Program-made: the position numbers and the translations under genes
Notes under the pieces: generated by a model
Database searches by the model: none
What the model was told of the DNA's origin: nothing
Seen by the model: only the letters and a program-made list of their open reading frames with translations
Assembly (NCBI RefSeq): GCF_014982785.1
Contig: NZ_JADCKB010000002.1
Coordinates: 62,001 to 126,000, forward strand
Length of the DNA: 64,000 bases
Source: Ructibacterium gallinarum
Lineage (GTDB): Bacteria; Bacillota; Clostridia; Monoglobales; Monoglobaceae
Reading direction: 5' to 3'
Part shown: positions 35,664 through 42,882 of the stretch, piece by piece
Position numbering within the stretch: position 1 is the stretch's first letter
How the letters are laid out: every line of letters begins with the position of its first letter

Positions 35664-36626
35664 ATGGATCGAATTACCGTAATTGTTCCCTGCTATAACG
35701 AGGAAGCGGTGCTCCCCCTGTTTTATCAGGAAATCGAAAAAATCCGCCTTTCCATGCCACAGGCGGAATTTGAATATCTATTTGTCAATGACGGTTCTTC
35801 CGACCGGACGCTGCCTATGCTCCGGGAGATGAGCCAAAAGGACCAGAGAGTGAAATATGTTTCCTTCTCCCGGAATTTTGGCAAGGAATCGGCCATGTAC
35901 GCCGGCCTGGAAGCGGCAACCGGCGATTATATGGTAATTGTGGACGCTGATTTGCAGGATCCTCTGGAGCTGATTCCCGTGATGTACCAGAAAATTACCA
36001 CAGGGGAATGTGACTGTGTGGCAGCGCGGCGGGTCACCAGGGAAGGTGAGGCAAAAATCCGATCCTGGTTTGCCCGGATGTTTTATAAACTGATTAACAG
36101 GATTTCCAATACCGAAATTGTAGACGGCGCCCGGGACTACCGGATGATGACCCGGCAGATGGTTGCCTCCATCCTTTCCATGACCGAGCGAAACCGGTTC
36201 TCCAAGGGGATTTTCAGCTGGGTAGGATTTGACACCCAATGGCTGGAATATAAAAATATTCAGCGCGCCGCCGGGGAGACCAAATGGTCTTTTTGGAAAC
36301 TGTTTCTCTATTCCATTGACGGAATTGTGGCGTTCTCTACGGTACCCCTTGCCATTGCTTCGGTCGCAGGCGTTCTATTCTGCCTGCTGTCCTTCATCGG
36401 AATCATTGTAGTCATCATAAGAGAGCTGATCTGGCAGATGAGCTCTTACGGCTGGCCGTCTCTGGTATGCATTATTCTGCTGGTCAGCGGCATTCAGCTT
36501 TTGTGCATTGGAGTGCTGGGACAGTATCTTTCCAAAGCGTATTTAGAATGCAAACGCCGCCCCATTTATATTGTCAAAGAAACCAATACTGGTCTTTACG
36601 ATCAAAGCAAAGGTGAATCAAAATGA
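35664..36626 (+). CDS. GtrB/DPM1-like polyprenyl-phosphate glycosyltransferase (GT2)
   Basis: A 320-residue enzyme: N-terminal GT2 domain (VIVPCYNEEAVLPLFYQEI, VDADLQDPLELIP with the DxD-like motif), then two C-terminal membrane helices (about 230-300). Proteins of this layout transfer glucose or another sugar from a nucleotide donor to undecaprenyl phosphate on the cytoplasmic face. AAAGGAG precedes the ATG. Its stop overlaps the start of the GT-C membrane protein (ATGA), the normal pairing in which the second protein uses the lipid-linked sugar outside. Confidence 0.93.
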   Translation: MDRITVIVPCYNEEAVLPLFYQEIEKIRLSMPQAEFEYLFVNDGSSDRTLPMLREMSQKDQRVKYVSFSRNFGKESAMYAGLEAATGDYMVIVDADLQDPLELIPVMYQKITTGECDCVAARRVTREGEAKIRSWFARMFYKLINRISNTEIVDGARDYRMMTRQMVASILSMTERNRFSKGIFSWVGFDTQWLEYKNIQRAAGETKWSFWKLFLYSIDGIVAFSTVPLAIASVAGVLFCLLSFIGIIVVIIRELIWQMSSYGWPSLVCIILLVSGIQLLCIGVLGQYLSKAYLECKRRPIYIVKETNTGLYDQSKGESK

Positions 36627-37864
36627 AACACTCCGCTTTACACACATCCAACCAAAAAGACTTTTTTTCCGCAGCAGGGACAGTCATACTGTCCCTGCTT
36701 GCTGTTTATGGGATTCTCTGGGCGTTTACCGCCGATTCCCTGTTTGGCTCTGCCACCTATAATTCCTATGTGTTAGAAGCCATGCGCTGGCTGGAAGGGC
36801 ATCTTGACCTTGGCAGGAACTACGATTACCTGGAAATTGCCCAGTACGGCGGGAAGTATTATGTCAGCTTTCCTCCCATTCCTGCTGTAATTTTATTACC
36901 CTTTGCCGCCTTATTCGGGCTCCATACTCCAGATCATTTGATTGCGGTGACCATCGGCATGATTGGCGCACTGTATGCTTTGCGGCTGGCTTTCTCTGCG
37001 GGAATGGGCTTCCCGGCGGCTGTACTTTGGACGCTGCTTTTAACCATAGGAAGCAATTTCCTCCACATAGGCTACCGGGCAGATGTGTGGTATTTTGCGC
37101 AGACTTGCGCCTTTACCTTTACCATGATGAGCCTTTACTATGCCGCAGAAGGCGGCATAAAAAAAGCCGCGCTTCCCCTCTTCTGCCTTTCGCTGGCAGT
37201 GGGGTGCCGGCCGCTCAATATGGTATATCTTCCTTTGGTGCTGTATCTTTTGTTTGTCACCTGCCGGCAAAATGGGGGATTCTTTTCCTGCCTGCGTCGG
37301 TTTTGGTGGTATTTGCTGCCACCTCTGCTGGTGGGCGGATTTTTGATGCTTTTAAACTATCTCCGGTTTGATAATGTTTTTGAGTTTGGCCATAACTACC
37401 TGCCGGAATTTAGTGAGGAATCCCCCAATGGCCAGTTTTATCTGGGGTACATTCCCCAGAATCTAAAACAAATGTTCCGCCTTCCCCAACTGGAAAACGG
37501 CCGCCTGGTCTTTCCCATTTTCAACGGCGCCGCCCTGTGGCTTTTCAGCCCAATTTTCCTGCCCTGGCTTGTTTTTGGAATCTGGGCCGCAGTGAAACAT
37601 CCCAAACAAAAGATAACCTGGCTTTGCCTGTTGCTTCCGGTTCTGCACCTGCTTCTTTTATGCGCCCATAAAACCCTGGGCGGCTGGCAGTTTGGCAACC
37701 GCTATACAGTAGACCTTCTGCCCTGTATCTTCTTTGCGGTGGTATACTGGCAGAAAAACCGGGATCCCAAGCCAGACTCCTGGTATCTTTTCCCTCTGCT
37801 GTTTTGGGGAATGGGAATGAATCTGGTAGGAACCATCGCCCTGATGGAACAATGGATTCATTAA
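36623..37864 (+). CDS. Polytopic GT-C-type membrane protein, probable lipid-linked sugar transferase
   Basis: A 413-residue protein with about ten membrane helices. The first outside loop has LEGHLDLGRNYDY and GGKYYVSFPPIPAVIL, resembling the acidic loop of GT-C/PMT-type transferases. I recognise no named family. It is coupled to the GtrB-like gene by a 4-nt overlap, so it probably uses undecaprenyl-phosphate-sugar to decorate a surface polymer. Followed directly by a terminator hairpin that is part of the duplicated repeat described at 37865-38273. Confidence 0.75.
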   Translation: MKHSALHTSNQKDFFSAAGTVILSLLAVYGILWAFTADSLFGSATYNSYVLEAMRWLEGHLDLGRNYDYLEIAQYGGKYYVSFPPIPAVILLPFAALFGLHTPDHLIAVTIGMIGALYALRLAFSAGMGFPAAVLWTLLLTIGSNFLHIGYRADVWYFAQTCAFTFTMMSLYYAAEGGIKKAALPLFCLSLAVGCRPLNMVYLPLVLYLLFVTCRQNGGFFSCLRRFWWYLLPPLLVGGFLMLLNYLRFDNVFEFGHNYLPEFSEESPNGQFYLGYIPQNLKQMFRLPQLENGRLVFPIFNGAALWLFSPIFLPWLVFGIWAAVKHPKQKITWLCLLLPVLHLLLLCAHKTLGGWQFGNRYTVDLLPCIFFAVVYWQKNRDPKPDSWYLFPLLFWGMGMNLVGTIALMEQWIH

Positions 37865-37866
37865 TG

Positions 37867-37891
37867 AAAGGACCTCAATTAGAGGTCCTTT
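37867..37891. terminator. Terminator hairpin, left copy of the duplicated site
   Basis: AAAGGACCTC (37867-37876), loop AATTA, GAGGTCCTTT (37882-37891): a perfect 10-bp stem immediately after the GT-C gene. The identical 25-bp sequence recurs at 38249-38273 on the other side of the inserted element. Confidence 0.85.
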
Positions 37892-38249
37892 CAGACTGTC
37901 GAAAAAGTCGTTATACCGCAATCTTCGTCGCGGCAAGCCTGTTGGTTTGCCGCATTTTTTATGAAAATACGGCTTCACGTTATCGGCTGCCACTCCTCTT
38001 TCCCGCAAAACCAGCGGTTTTGCGGGAGCCCTGTACCCGAAGGCTCCCCGGGCATTTATGTTGACCGCAAAATTGCTTTTCCTTTCCGCAAAAAAAAGAC
38101 GCCGGATTCATCGAGAAACCGGCGTCATTGCTTGCTTTTTCCGCAATCGCTCTCTACCGTACCTTTGTACGCCGACGAAAGCGATTACGAAAAATCTAAC
38201 TTCCTTTTTCAACATCTGTCAGCGTGTCGATACCTTATCGACACGCTGA
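37891..38249 (+). mobile_element. Non-coding hairpin-rich element, copy 1 (359 bp)
   Basis: It begins TCAGACTGTCGA (37891-37902) and ends TCGACACGCTGA (38238-38249), imperfect terminal inverted repeats (10 of 12 matching). The first 31 nt are identical to copy 2 (42587-42829), and the last 152 nt (38098-38249) match it with about 8 differences. The middle 176 nt are unique to this copy. It is built of stems: GCGGCAAGCC/GGTTTGCCGC followed by T6 (37930-37960), CCCGCAAAACC/GGTTTTGCGGG (38002-38026), GACGCCGG/CCGGCGTC (38098-38126), AATCGCT/AGCGATT (38145-38186) and a 14-bp terminal hairpin (38219-38249). No coding sequence. Flanked by an exact 25- to 27-bp direct repeat of a terminator. Looks like a MITE-type element; no transposase is in the window. 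Confidence 0.7.
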
Positions 38250-38273
38250 AAGGACCTCAATTAGAGGTCCTTT
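38249..38273. terminator. Terminator hairpin, right copy of the duplicated site
   Basis: The same 25-bp palindrome as 37867-37891, here followed by TTCTC. It sits after the stop of the leftward beta-helix gene (38289), so the original site was probably one bidirectional terminator between two convergent genes. Confidence 0.85.
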
Positions 38274-38288
38274 TCTCATCTCTTATGC

Positions 38289-39806
38289 CTATGAACCAGA
38301 AACATCGGCACTACATAACGGCTTCATGCTGTCAGCGCTGTTCCAAAGCATTACTTTCACTGTATTTCCACTTTCCGGCTGGAAATGTTCCGGGGCAATG
38401 CTGTTCGTTCCCGGAGCCAGCACAGCTTTCTTCCTTTCAAAGTCCACAAGCGTTCCCGTTTCGTCAAAGGCGGCAAACAGCACTTCTGCATTAAAGCCAA
38501 AGGGCGCGGAAATACTGGCTGTACCGTTTTCAAAACGGAGACTATACTTTCCGCTGCTGATATTAAAGTATAGATAGCTGGAAATATTGCCTTCGTTATA
38601 CTCCAAAAGTTCCTTTCCGCTAAAATCCGCTGCTGCCCGAACGCAAGGCTCCGGATACCCGGACAACGTCGGTGCGGGGAAAACTGCCTGCTCTACACCT
38701 TGGGCGGTCACAATACCGCCGCTGATTGACAAAGAAGCTTCGCTGTATAGGCCAACGCCTGAAACGCCTTCACCCATGCCGCAGGCAAAGACCTCCCCTG
38801 CGGTAATTTCTATCTTCCCTACACTGTAAATACCAACAGCATCGCCGCTGCCTGTTTGGTTTTCCGCCTTTGTGTAAAGGGTTCCTCCGGAAATGCTGAC
38901 ATCTCCGGCTTCGGTATAAATACCACATTGGCCTGCCTCGATATGAATATTACCGCCGCTGATAGAAATATTTCCGCTGGGCAGATCACTGCCTCCATCT
39001 GGCTCTGCCATCAAACCAAAAGAATAGGCATCTTTTTTGGCGGTATAGATTTCGACGGTGGTGTCAGCTCCGGAAATGAAAATATTCCCTTTATAATTGG
39101 AGATACCGTCACCGGAAAATCCCCGGCAGACAACACTGCCCCCAGCAATGGAAAGGGTACCTTTGGAACATACTATACCATAACTTCCGCCTTCTGTGGT
39201 AAGAGAACCGCCGCCAATGGTAAGGTCATTGCTGACAAGAAAACATATTCCCGGATCCTTTGCGTTTGCCTTTATAGCAATGTTTCCGCCCTCCTGGGTA
39301 AAATGACCTGTTCTTGTTGCTTCATTGGTGTCTTTGCCCGCCATAACGTTGAAAGGGGAAGGGCCATAACCCGTTATGGCAGTGGTATCCACAATCAGGC
39401 TTCCTGTGCCTTTTACCGTTACATCACTGTCATAGAGAAAAACGCCCTGGGTTCCTTTTTCCGTTACGGTGATGGTGTTTTCGCCAATAAGAACCAGATC
39501 AATTTTCCCTCTGGCAAACAAGGCCGCCGATGCCCTGTTAGGACTTTGATAGAGGACTCCTTTTACGCTTCCATTAATAGAGGCATTTTCCATGGTAATG
39601 ACGGCGCTGCCGTCTGTTTCGGGTGTATAGGTAACGGTTCCCTGACCGGCGGTATAAGTGACCTCCTGCTGGGGCGGATTGGTCAGAAAATCAATTCCCG
39701 TATCGGTAATATCCCCTGCGGGCTGGGCTGCGTATACCATATGCAGCGAACCAACAGAGAACAAGCAACATAGCAAAAACGCAAATAAAACAATTTTTCC
39801 TTTCAT
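38289..39806 (-). CDS. Secreted right-handed beta-helix repeat protein
   Basis: A 505-residue protein with a signal peptide (1-27) and many short repeats of the form I-SGG-I-GGGIYS (for example GNISISGGNIHIEAGQCGIY and DVSISGGTLYTKAEN), which predict a parallel beta-helix of the Cthe_2159-like carbohydrate-binding type. The last roughly 80 residues form the same C-terminal module seen at the end of the secreted xylan-operon proteins (VKVMLWNSADSMKPLC). The frame extends upstream, but ATG 39806 follows GGAG and starts a proper signal peptide. Its own promoter lies at 39946-39974. Probable surface or secreted glycan-binding protein; ligand unknown. Confidence 0.8.
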   Translation of the reverse strand: MKGKIVLFAFLLCCLFSVGSLHMVYAAQPAGDITDTGIDFLTNPPQQEVTYTAGQGTVTYTPETDGSAVITMENASINGSVKGVLYQSPNRASAALFARGKIDLVLIGENTITVTEKGTQGVFLYDSDVTVKGTGSLIVDTTAITGYGPSPFNVMAGKDTNEATRTGHFTQEGGNIAIKANAKDPGICFLVSNDLTIGGGSLTTEGGSYGIVCSKGTLSIAGGSVVCRGFSGDGISNYKGNIFISGADTTVEIYTAKKDAYSFGLMAEPDGGSDLPSGNISISGGNIHIEAGQCGIYTEAGDVSISGGTLYTKAENQTGSGDAVGIYSVGKIEITAGEVFACGMGEGVSGVGLYSEASLSISGGIVTAQGVEQAVFPAPTLSGYPEPCVRAAADFSGKELLEYNEGNISSYLYFNISSGKYSLRFENGTASISAPFGFNAEVLFAAFDETGTLVDFERKKAVLAPGTNSIAPEHFQPESGNTVKVMLWNSADSMKPLCSADVSGS

Positions 39807-39857
39807 AATTCTTCTCCTCGATTTTTTAATTTTCGTTTTTTGCCTTATAACAATAAT

Positions 39858-39883
39858 ATGGGGCGTACCAAAGTACACCCCAT
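39858..39883 (-). other. Leader hairpin of the beta-helix gene
   Basis: ATGGGGCGTAC (39858-39868) pairs with GTACACCCCAT (39873-39883), 11 bp with one mismatched or wobble position and a 4-nt loop, in the roughly 135-nt 5' leader. No T run follows. Role unknown; mRNA stabilisation is possible. Confidence 0.5.
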
Positions 39884-39945
39884 AAAAACTCCATATACCA
39901 GCAAAAAACAACCAAAAGACATATAAAACTCTCTTTTTCACGCAT

Positions 39946-39974
39946 AGTATAAACGATGTGTGCAAAAAAGTCAA
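39946..39974 (-). promoter_or_regulatory. Promoter of the beta-helix protein gene
   Basis: On the minus strand, TTGACT (39974-39969), 17-nt spacer, TATACT (39951-39946). Strong sigma-A match. Confidence 0.85.
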
Positions 39975-40060
39975 TGCCTTAAATGAATTTAGTAAAATAA
40001 AATCTATGAAAAAGAATTTCTTAACCTTTTCACAAAGGAAAAATTAGGAAAAATTCCGTA

Positions 40061-41188
40061 TTAATCATGGCGGTCCTTATCGTATTTCACAACTTCTCCC
40101 GATTGTGCACTGATTTCGTATTCATATTCCTGATTACCGCTGATAAATTCAATTTCATATACCATACGGCCACCATCAAAATCCAGTTTGGTATTCCGGA
40201 AGGAGACAGCAGATACAGACAATCCCGCATGATTTAAGGCAATCTGCTTGGCCTCGTCGAGCGTAATTTTTGCAGAAGGGCTGGTGTTGGCAGTCCCTGT
40301 GCCAGATTGTCCTGTTTTTTGCGTTTCTTTGTCAAAGGAACGGATTTCTCCCGTCTGGGCATCCACCTCATACTCATATTTTACATTGCCGCATATAAAT
40401 TCCAGGTCATAAACCAAAACACCGTTTTCACGGTCTGTTTTAGTTTTGACAAAAACAGCGTCCGCCTCCGAAACACCAGCGTGACGGAGTGCAGCGGCTT
40501 TTGCCTGTTCTAAGTCTGCAGCGCTGCCGGAAATAGAAGACGGTGTGCTGGACTGTGGCTGCTGGTTATGGTTTGACCCCGTCTGATAGAAGCTGTCTGC
40601 GTCGGTAACCAGAGAACCATTCTCCGGGGAAGACAGCGTCACGGTTTCTGTTGCTTCGTTCCAGCCTACGGTTTTATTCATCAGATTACCGATCGCACGC
40701 AGAGGCAGATAGGTAGATCCCTCGTAGAGGATAGGATAGACCGTATTGCCGTTGACATCAGTAAAAGTACGTTTGATACCGTCTACTACAATGGTAAAAT
40801 CATAGCGCAGTTGAACAGAAACATCGGTTTCCCGTGCAGAGGTATCCCGAATACCGCTGACCGTTTCACCATTGCGATTACCGCTGAGGGTCACTGTCAA
40901 TGTGGACTGATCCCAGTTTACATTTTTGTTCATCAGTTCGCCAATTGCGCGCAGAGGCAGGTAGGTTGTCCCCTGATAAACAATGGGATGCACCTCGTTG
41001 CCGTCTGCATTGTAAAAGTCGCGTTCTGTCCCATCAATAATTATAGTAAACTGGGGCGAGAGCTGTGCGGTAACCGTGTCATAGGCCTGCTCAGCAAGAG
41101 CGCATTTCCCAGCTGTAAAAATGACAGCCATCAGAAGCACGGCAAGCAGTCCTGCAAATACTTTTGTTTCTTTTCGTTTTAATATCAT
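40061..41188 (-). CDS. Secreted protein with two CuAO-N and two PepSY domains
   Basis: A 375-residue protein with a signal peptide (1-32), two CuAO-N-type repeats (about 45-104 and 122-180, each with TYLPLRAIG-LMNK and W[DN]-V-LS) and, after a Ser/Gln-rich linker, two PepSY-type repeats (about 224-295 and 303-372: LDEAKQIALNHAG, YEIEFISGN-EYEYEI-A-SGEV). CuAO-N modules act as stalks or wall-associated domains, and PepSY domains often restrain proteases or sense the envelope. It lies 33 nt after the anti-sigma-like gene, which carries the same end motif, so it is probably a target or sensor of the ECF system. Confidence 0.85.
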   Translation of the reverse strand: MILKRKETKVFAGLLAVLLMAVIFTAGKCALAEQAYDTVTAQLSPQFTIIIDGTERDFYNADGNEVHPIVYQGTTYLPLRAIGELMNKNVNWDQSTLTVTLSGNRNGETVSGIRDTSARETDVSVQLRYDFTIVVDGIKRTFTDVNGNTVYPILYEGSTYLPLRAIGNLMNKTVGWNEATETVTLSSPENGSLVTDADSFYQTGSNHNQQPQSSTPSSISGSAADLEQAKAAALRHAGVSEADAVFVKTKTDRENGVLVYDLEFICGNVKYEYEVDAQTGEIRSFDKETQKTGQSGTGTANTSPSAKITLDEAKQIALNHAGLSVSAVSFRNTKLDFDGGRMVYEIEFISGNQEYEYEISAQSGEVVKYDKDRHD

Positions 41189-41221
41189 AGTTTAAACCTC
41201 CTTAGATTATATGTTAATAAT

Positions 41222-41779
41222 TTAATATCTATCTACATCAGTAATGGTGATTTCACCGGTACGGGAATTCATTTCGGCTTCAAATTCGTATCCCGGCAGT
41301 TTTGCTTCATATTCAATCATATAATAGCTTTTGCGAAGAGGGCCTTTCATTTCCAGGTCACGGTCCTCCTCTTTAACATAGACTGTATCTATGCTGGCAT
41401 TTGGAATAGAATAATTGGCAGCTGCGTGCTGATATATATACTCTTTTACCGCCTGCTCCGCTTGCTGGTTGTCATATTTCATATTACGGTTGGCGCTGCT
41501 GATAGAAATGCCATAAACTGCCGCAATCGTCACACAGCCTACTACCACACAGGAAAGGACGGAAATAACCGCTGTTTTTACGAAAGTAGCGGTATTCCAT
41601 TTTTTCCGGGCACGTAAAACATCCTGGTCTTCCGCCGGCGTAAGTTCAATCCGGGTGTGTTCTTTGAACAGCTCTTCGCTTACCGCTTTGGCCCGTTCAA
41701 TTTCGGCTTCTACAAAAGCTTTTTCTTCCGGGGTGCACGCATTTGCCAGATATTTCTGGTACAATATTTTAAAATCCAT
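41222..41779 (-). CDS. Membrane anti-sigma-like protein with PepSY-like outer domain
   Basis: A 185-residue protein: cytoplasmic N-terminus of about 65 residues with a zinc-less anti-sigma-type helical start (KILYQKYLANACTPEEKAFV), one membrane helix (about 68-92) and an outer PepSY-like domain ending SYYMIEYEAKLPGYEFEAEM and SRTGEITI. It overlaps the ECF sigma gene by 11 nt. This topology is that of an anti-sigma factor whose outer domain senses the envelope; sequence similarity to named anti-sigma families is weak, so the role is inferred from context. RseP (33156-34190) could process it. Confidence 0.78.
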   Translation of the reverse strand: MDFKILYQKYLANACTPEEKAFVEAEIERAKAVSEELFKEHTRIELTPAEDQDVLRARKKWNTATFVKTAVISVLSCVVVGCVTIAAVYGISISSANRNMKYDNQQAEQAVKEYIYQHAAANYSIPNASIDTVYVKEEDRDLEMKGPLRKSYYMIEYEAKLPGYEFEAEMNSRTGEITITDVDRY

Positions 41780-42248
41780 AATTGACCTCCAAAATTTCTT
41801 TCAGTTTTTTCCGGGCTCTGTAAAGCGCAACCTTAACAGCCGCAGGGCTTTTGTTTGTAATAACGGCAATTTCAGAAATGCGCATTTCGTTAAAATAAAA
41901 TAACGTGATCACTTCCTGATATTCCGGCTGCAGCAGTTCTACCGCACGGTATAAGGAACGGTATTTTTCCTGTACAATTACCCTGTCAGCAATGTCGGTT
42001 TCATCCTGCAGGTCTGCCTTTAGTTCTGTTTTGTTCTTGTTGCGGCGCAGGAAATCAATAAAAGCGTTTTTGCATACGCGGAAAAGCCAGAACTTAAATC
42101 TTTCTTCGGTATCCTGATAGGAGACCAGCGCCTTATAAAAAGATTCACTCACTATGTCTTCCGCCAGATGATAATTACCGCACAGGGAATATACATAAAG
42201 CAATGCACCGTGATAATGCTTTTTATATAGTTCATCTGTAATATCCAT
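41769..42248 (-). CDS. ECF-family RNA polymerase sigma factor
   Basis: A 159-residue sigma-70 family protein with region 2 (about 8-70: LAEDIVSESFYKALVSY, FWLFRVCKNAFIDFLRR) and region 4 (about 100-155: LLQPEYQEVITLFYF, SEIAVITNKSPAAVKVALYR). It directs transcription of envelope-stress or surface genes. A promoter of ECF type lies upstream (42336-42361), suggesting autoregulation. Followed by the overlapping anti-sigma-like gene. Confidence 0.95.
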   Translation of the reverse strand: MDITDELYKKHYHGALLYVYSLCGNYHLAEDIVSESFYKALVSYQDTEERFKFWLFRVCKNAFIDFLRRNKNKTELKADLQDETDIADRVIVQEKYRSLYRAVELLQPEYQEVITLFYFNEMRISEIAVITNKSPAAVKVALYRARKKLKEILEVNYGF

Positions 42249-42335
42249 TGGTTCACCTCTTTGGTATAAAAAATCCCTGTTTGGCCAAAGGCGCAGTAAG
42301 AAAAAGCAGGTTTAATTATTCTCTCTGTATTATAC

Positions 42336-42361
42336 AACGTTTGAAAAGGAAAAAGGTTACA
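42336..42361 (-). promoter_or_regulatory. ECF-type autoregulated promoter of the sigma operon
   Basis: On the minus strand, TGTAAC (42361-42356), 16-nt spacer, CGTT (42339-42336), matching the TGTAAC/TGAAAC-N16-CGT form of ECF promoters. A TATAAT (about 42333-42328) overlaps downstream but has no well-spaced sigma-A -35. Confidence 0.65.
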
Positions 42362-42381
42362 AGCTTATAAAAAATTTTTGC

Positions 42382-42413
42382 AAAAAAAATCGGAACAAGC
42401 AAAACTTGTTCCG
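42382..42413 (-). terminator. Terminator of tRNA-Thr
   Basis: CGGAACAAG and CTTGTTCCG (42391-42399 and 42405-42413) form a perfect 9-bp stem, followed on the minus strand by eight T residues (42389-42382). Confidence 0.92.
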
Positions 42414-42416
42414 ATG

Positions 42417-42492
42417 TGGAGCTACCGATCCGATTCGAACGGACGACCTGCTCATTACGAGTGAGCTGCTCTACCTGCTGAGCCACGGTAGC
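42417..42492 (-). tRNA. tRNA-Thr (anticodon CGT)
   Basis: A 76-nt cloverleaf. The acceptor stem GCTACCG pairs with CGGTAGC, followed by T and an encoded CCA; the D-arm is present; the anticodon stem-loop GCTCA-CTCGTAA-TGAGC has anticodon CGT; the T-arm contains GTTCGAATC. It reads ACG codons. Own promoter and terminator flank it, so it is a single-gene unit. Confidence 0.97.
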
Positions 42493-42516
42493 AAAACCAT
42501 TTATAGATACCAAAAA

Positions 42517-42545
42517 AGTATAGCATAACTTTTTCGGCTTGTCAA
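42517..42545 (-). promoter_or_regulatory. Promoter of tRNA-Thr
   Basis: On the minus strand, TTGACA (42545-42540), 17-nt spacer, TATACT (42522-42517) with extended TGC. Close to ideal, as expected for a tRNA gene. Confidence 0.92.
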
Positions 42546-42566
42546 GTGCTGGCTTTAAAAAATGTA

Positions 42567-42587
42567 AGGCGCGGATTCTCCGCGCCT
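42567..42587. repeat. Hairpin direct repeat, left flank of element copy 2
   Basis: GGCGCGGA-TTC-TCCGCGCC (42568-42586) is a perfect 8-bp palindromic hairpin. The 21-nt sequence including one flanking base on each side is repeated exactly at 42829-42849. On the minus strand it is followed by TTACATTTTTT, so this is the distal half of the original terminator for the Cys-rich genes. Confidence 0.85.
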
Positions 42588-42829
42588 CAGACTGTCGAAA
42601 AAGTCGTTATACCGCAAGCGAGATGATAAAAGCAAAATGCGCTTCCTTTTCATAAACTTTATGTTGTCGTATAAAATGACGCCGGATTCATTGAGAAACC
42701 GGCGTCATTGCTTGCTTTTCCCGCAATCGCTCTCTACCGTACCTTTGTACGCCGACGAAAGCAATTGCGGAAAATCTAACTTCCTTTTTCAACATCTGTC
42801 AGCGTGTCGATAAAGTATCGACACGCTGA
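42587..42829 (+). mobile_element. Non-coding hairpin-rich element, copy 2 (243 bp)
   Basis: Same 31-nt left end as copy 1 (TCAGACTGTCGA at 42587-42598) and same 152-nt right part (42678-42829, about 8 differences), ending TCGACACGCTGA. The middle is only about 60 nt and unrelated to copy 1. Stems: AATGACGCCGG/CCGGCGTCATT (42675-42705), CCGCAATCGCT/AGCAATTGCGG with one mismatch (42721-42770), inner GTAC-CTTT-GTAC, and the terminal 14-bp hairpin TCAGCGTGTCGATA/TATCGACACGCTGA (42799-42829). The terminal hairpin loop differs from copy 1 (AAG versus CCT). Flanked by an exact 21-nt direct repeat of a terminator hairpin unrelated in sequence to that at copy 1. Confidence 0.7.
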
Positions 42830-42849
42830 GGCGCGGATTCTCCGCGCCT
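42829..42849. repeat. Hairpin direct repeat, right flank of element copy 2
   Basis: Exact repeat of 42567-42587. It follows the stop of the Cys-rich gene (42883) on the minus strand, so it retains the terminator stem but its T run now lies beyond the inserted element. Confidence 0.85.
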
Positions 42850-42882
42850 TATGTGTGCCGGCTTTTCAGCCGCAGCCATGCG

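Noticed and set aside
37891-38249. Class C group II intron inserted at a terminator
   Set aside because: Class C introns do target terminators, but this element is under 400 bp, shows no domain V/VI hairpin or GUGCG start, and group II insertion does not duplicate the hairpin.
37867-42849. CRISPR array or integron cassettes
   Set aside because: Only two element copies 4.3 kb apart, with different flanking repeats; no spacer pattern and no attC or integrase.
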